Positions 61,180-64,000 of a stretch of 64,000 nucleotides of DNA are shown one piece after another. The DNA is from Lentzea kentuckyensis (GTDB lineage Bacteria; Actinomycetota; Actinomycetes; Mycobacteriales; Pseudonocardiaceae), in the NCBI RefSeq assembly GCF_002150765.1, contig NZ_MUYM01000072.1, forward strand, positions 1 to 64,000, written 5' to 3'. A model generated the notes under the pieces. That model was given only the letters and a program-made list of their open reading frames with translations, was not told where the DNA came from and searched no databases. A program made the position numbers and the translations under genes. The first letter of the stretch is position 1; each line of letters begins with the position of its first letter.

Positions 61180-63189
61180 GTGGGTGACGACTGGGTGTTC
61201 GGCTTCGGGTCCACCTCGTGGGAGGAGCTGGCCGGAAAGCTGTTCGGCGGGCTGACGCAGCCCCGGTCCGCGACGCGGCGCACGGACCACTTCGGGCGCG
61301 ATCTCACCGCGGCCGCACGGGACGGCCTCCTCGATCCGGTGATCGGCCGGGAGGACGTGATCGACGAGGTGCTCGAGGTGTTGTCGCGGCGCACCAAGAA
61401 CAACCCCGTCCTGATCGGGGATCCGGGGGTGGGCAAGACCGCCGTCGTCGAAGGCATCGCGGCCAGGATCGCGAGCGGCGAGGTGCCGGCCACGCTGCGG
61501 GACCGGCGGCTGATCTCGCTGGACCTCGCGGGCCTGGTCGCCGGGGCGAAGTACCGGGGCGAGTTCGAGGAACGGCTGCGGGACGTCATCGAGGAGGTCG
61601 CCGCGACGGACCGGATGGTGGTCCTGTTCATCGACGAGCTGCACACCGTGGTGGGCGCGGGCAGTGCGGAAGGCGCGCCGCTGGACGCCGCGAACATGCT
61701 CAAACCCGTGCTCACCACCGGGAGGCTGCAGGTCATCGGCGCCACCACGGCCGAGGACTACCGGCGGCACATCGCGAAGGACGCCGCGTTGGAGCGGCGG
61801 TTCCAGCCGATCCTGGTCGCCGAACCGTCGGTCGAGGAGACGATCGCGATTCTGCGTGGGCTGCGGGCCCGGTACGAGATGCACCACGGAGTGCGGATCA
61901 CCGACGAGGCGATCGTGTCCGCCGTGGAGCTGTCGGCCCGCTACGTCACCGACCGGTTCCTGCCGGACAAGGCGGTCGACCTGGTGGACCGCGCGAGCGC
62001 ACGGGTCCGGATGCGGGCCAAGACCCCGATGCCACCGGACCCGGCGCGGATCGAGCAGCGGGTGAGACGGCTGGAGCAAAACCGGTCCACCGCGCAGGGC
62101 GAGGACGCGCTGACCCTCGACGACCAGCTCGACCGGGCCGTCGCCGAGCTGGAGGCCGCCCGCGCCGCGCTGGCCGACGCGCCGGAGGTCGGGGCGAACG
62201 ACGTCGCCGAGGTCGTATCGCGCAGCACGGGCATCCCGGTCGCCCAGCTCACCGAGGCCGAACGGCATCGCCTGCTGCACCTGGAGGACTACCTCCACCA
62301 GCGGATCATCGGGCAGGACGAGGCGGTGGAGGCGGTCGCCGACGCGGTCCGCCAGGGCCGGGCCGGTCTCAAGCACCCGCACCGGCCCGTCGGCTCGTTC
62401 CTGTTCCTCGGCCCGACCGGGGTCGGCAAGACCGAGGTCGCACGGGCGTTGGCCGAGGTGCTCTTCGGTTCGCCGGATCGGCTGATCCGCTTCGACATGA
62501 GCGAGTACTCGCAGCACCACGCGGTCACGCGGCTGATCGGCGCGCCACCGGGATACGCCGGCTACGAGGACGCCGGTCAGCTCACCGGCGCGGTCCGGCG
62601 GGTGCCGTACTCGGTGCTGCTGCTGGACGAGATCGAGAAGGCGCACACCGACGTCTTCAACACGCTGCTGCAGGTGCTCGACGCGGGCCGGCTGACCGAC
62701 GGCCAGGGACGCACCACCGACTTCTCCAACACCGTGATCATCATGGCCAGCAACATCGGCGCCGACCAGCTCCTCGCCGCGGCCACCTCGGGGGTTCCGG
62801 TCGAGCAGCTGCGGGAGCCGTTGACGGCCGCGGTCCGCCGGTGTTTCCGCCCGGAGTTCGTCAACCGCCTCGACGAGATCATCCTGTTCCGCGGTCTGGA
62901 CTCAGGCCAGCTGCGGCAGATCACCGCGCTGCTGCTCGAACGCACCCGCCAGCGGCTGCGCGAACAGAACATCACGCTGGACGTGGACGACCAGGCCGTC
63001 GACTGGCTCGCGTCCCGCGGGCACGTCCCCGAGTACGGCGCGCGGCCGTTGCGCCGCACCATCGCCAGGGAGCTCGACCGGCGGTTGTCCCGCGCGCTGC
63101 TCGCGGGCGAGTTGCGCGGCGGGCAGCACGCCCTCGTCACGGTCGCGGACGACGTCCTGACCCTGACCGTCACCGATCCCCCTGGTTGA
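61180..63189 (+). CDS. Clp/Hsp100-type AAA+ ATPase without N-domain
   Basis: A 669-residue double-ring AAA+ unfoldase. D1 has Walker A GDPGVGKT (about 80-87), Walker B VLFIDELH and the arginine-finger region ALERRFQPILV. D2 has GPTGVGKT near residue 410 and LLLDEIEKAH. The linker is short (about 45 coiled residues), like ClpC more than ClpB. The N-terminal Clp_N repeats are replaced by 35 short residues (DDWVFGFGSTSWEELAGKLF). No ClpP-binding IGF/IGL loop is seen in D2, so it probably does not feed ClpP. GTG 61180 is used. It may serve the next gene, 27 bp downstream; the substrate is unknown. Confidence 0.87.
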   Translation: MGDDWVFGFGSTSWEELAGKLFGGLTQPRSATRRTDHFGRDLTAAARDGLLDPVIGREDVIDEVLEVLSRRTKNNPVLIGDPGVGKTAVVEGIAARIASGEVPATLRDRRLISLDLAGLVAGAKYRGEFEERLRDVIEEVAATDRMVVLFIDELHTVVGAGSAEGAPLDAANMLKPVLTTGRLQVIGATTAEDYRRHIAKDAALERRFQPILVAEPSVEETIAILRGLRARYEMHHGVRITDEAIVSAVELSARYVTDRFLPDKAVDLVDRASARVRMRAKTPMPPDPARIEQRVRRLEQNRSTAQGEDALTLDDQLDRAVAELEAARAALADAPEVGANDVAEVVSRSTGIPVAQLTEAERHRLLHLEDYLHQRIIGQDEAVEAVADAVRQGRAGLKHPHRPVGSFLFLGPTGVGKTEVARALAEVLFGSPDRLIRFDMSEYSQHHAVTRLIGAPPGYAGYEDAGQLTGAVRRVPYSVLLLDEIEKAHTDVFNTLLQVLDAGRLTDGQGRTTDFSNTVIIMASNIGADQLLAAATSGVPVEQLREPLTAAVRRCFRPEFVNRLDEIILFRGLDSGQLRQITALLLERTRQRLREQNITLDVDDQAVDWLASRGHVPEYGARPLRRTIARELDRRLSRALLAGELRGGQHALVTVADDVLTLTVTDPPG

Positions 63190-63216
63190 CCCTCACACGG
63201 TGGGAGGGTCGAGGCT

Positions 63217-64000
63217 GTGCGGGTGATCATCGAGAACGTCTCGTTCCCCGCGGGTCAGCACTGCGAGACCACCACGCTCGGCGCTTTGCTGCACCACGAG
63301 GGCATCGAGTTGTCCGAGCCGATGTTGTTCGGTCTTGGCGAGGGTCTGGGCTTCGTCTACTGGGACGCGAAGAACATGGACTTCCCGTTCCTGGGCGGTC
63401 GCGTCAAACCGGCCGTGCTCACCCGGACCGCGACCGACCGGCTGGGCCTGACCCTGCACGTCCAGGAGACCACTTCGTCCCGCAAGGCCTGGCAGAACGT
63501 CGTCGACGCGCTCGCCGCGGGACGCCCGGTCGGTCTGCAGCTGGACTCCTACCACCTGGATTACTTCACGGCGAAGGTCCACTTCGGAGGCCACTTCGTC
63601 GCGATGTACGGCTACGACGCCACCCACGCCCACCTGATCGACACCGCGCAGCAGGGCGGCGCCGTGACGACCACGCTGGCGAGCCTGGAGCGAGCGCGCG
63701 GTGAACGCGGGCCGATGACCGCGCGGAACCTCTCGTACACCGTCACCGGCAGCACCGACCGGCTCGATCTGGGCGCGGCCGTCCGGAGTGCGATCTCCCG
63801 CAACGCCCACGCGTTCCTCACTCCGCCCATCGCCAACCTGGGTCATCGCGGCATCGCCAAGGCGGCCCGGCAGGTGACGCGGTGGCTCGACCGCTCGGGC
63901 GACCCGGCCCGCGACCTTCCCCTCGCCGCGATGCTGATGGAACGCGGCGGCACCGGCGGCGCGCTGTTCCGCGCCCTGTACCGCGACTTCCTCGCCGAAG
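63217..64000 (+). CDS. BtrH N-terminal domain protein, 3' end outside window
   Basis: The first 261 residues of a cysteine-hydrolase/acyltransferase-fold protein of the BtrH N-terminal family, whose founder transfers an acyl group from a carrier protein in butirosin synthesis. The catalytic Cys is in GQHCETTTLGALL near residue 16 and the His/Asp region in HFGGHFVAMYGYDATHAHLID. The downstream part (TARNLSYTVTGSTDRLD ... FLTPPIANLGHRGIAKAAR) matches the DUF4872-like half of such proteins. The frame is still open at the window end. GTG 63217 is used; GTG 63223 is an alternative. It is 27 bp after the AAA+ gene and probably cotranscribed with it. Confidence 0.82.
   Translation, partial: MRVIIENVSFPAGQHCETTTLGALLHHEGIELSEPMLFGLGEGLGFVYWDAKNMDFPFLGGRVKPAVLTRTATDRLGLTLHVQETTSSRKAWQNVVDALAAGRPVGLQLDSYHLDYFTAKVHFGGHFVAMYGYDATHAHLIDTAQQGGAVTTTLASLERARGERGPMTARNLSYTVTGSTDRLDLGAAVRSAISRNAHAFLTPPIANLGHRGIAKAARQVTRWLDRSGDPARDLPLAAMLMERGGTGGALFRALYRDFLAE

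Overview
The window is high-GC DNA with GTG/ATG starts, tightly packed genes and many 1-4 nt stop/start overlaps. Actinomycete-type families are prominent: a SARP regulator, an F420-type luciferase-fold oxidoreductase, a CHAT/NACHT locus, a membrane Ser/Thr kinase, LacI-controlled sugar uptake without its own ATPase, and a PaaX regulator. I infer a soil actinomycete, plausibly Pseudonocardiales (Lentzea/Saccharothrix-like); the genus is a guess. No rRNA, tRNA, insertion sequence or CRISPR array was seen.

Layout. 1-4.2 kb: end of an aldo/keto reductase gene, an MgtC-type membrane protein with a possible leader ORF and hairpin, a DUF1540 protein and a large secreted Cys-repeat protein. 4.5-9.4 kb: a compact putative RiPP locus. 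A SARP gene faces a four-gene operon made of a 35-residue precursor-like peptide, a PqqD-like/HExxH membrane protein, a degenerate-ATPase TPR protein and a flavin reductase. Three 11-bp-spaced TTGGAG repeats lie upstream of the peptide gene and a perfect 12-bp hairpin follows it. 9.4-19 kb: threonine/serine dehydratase, secreted esterase, secreted alpha-amylase, then a LacI regulator divergent from a sugar-binding protein, two permeases and a GH1 beta-glucosidase. 19-27.6 kb: a secreted S33 hydrolase and a putative signalling/defence operon (CHAT-TPR protease, repeat protein, 47-aa ORF, membrane NACHT NTPase).

27.7-50.1 kb: a lipid-type biosynthetic gene cluster built around a 447-bp divergent promoter region. 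The minus-strand run reads P450, FabG-type SDR, ACP, fatty acyl-AMP ligase, two long acyl-CoA dehydrogenases, P450, F420-type oxidoreductase, a condensation-like protein without its catalytic histidines, a small P-loop kinase, a lipoxygenase with all five iron ligands, and a catalase-related haem protein. The plus-strand run reads two ABC exporter half-transporters, a 36-aa ORF, an SDR, a NodU/CmcH-type carbamoyltransferase and a GT8-like glycosyltransferase. Together they suggest a fatty acid activated to an ACP, desaturated, oxygenated, possibly carbamoylated and glycosylated, then exported.

50.1-57.7 kb: an aromatic-acid catabolic island (CoA ligase, fused FAD hydroxylase/old-yellow-enzyme protein, thioesterase, cupin; divergently RidA, FAH hydrolase, PaaX), best read as a CoA-dependent route for anthranilate or salicylate. 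57.7-64 kb: a receptor-type Ser/Thr kinase, a secreted subtilase with six exact 120-bp repeats, a Clp-type AAA+ ATPase lacking the N-domain, and the start of a BtrH-like gene that runs off the window.
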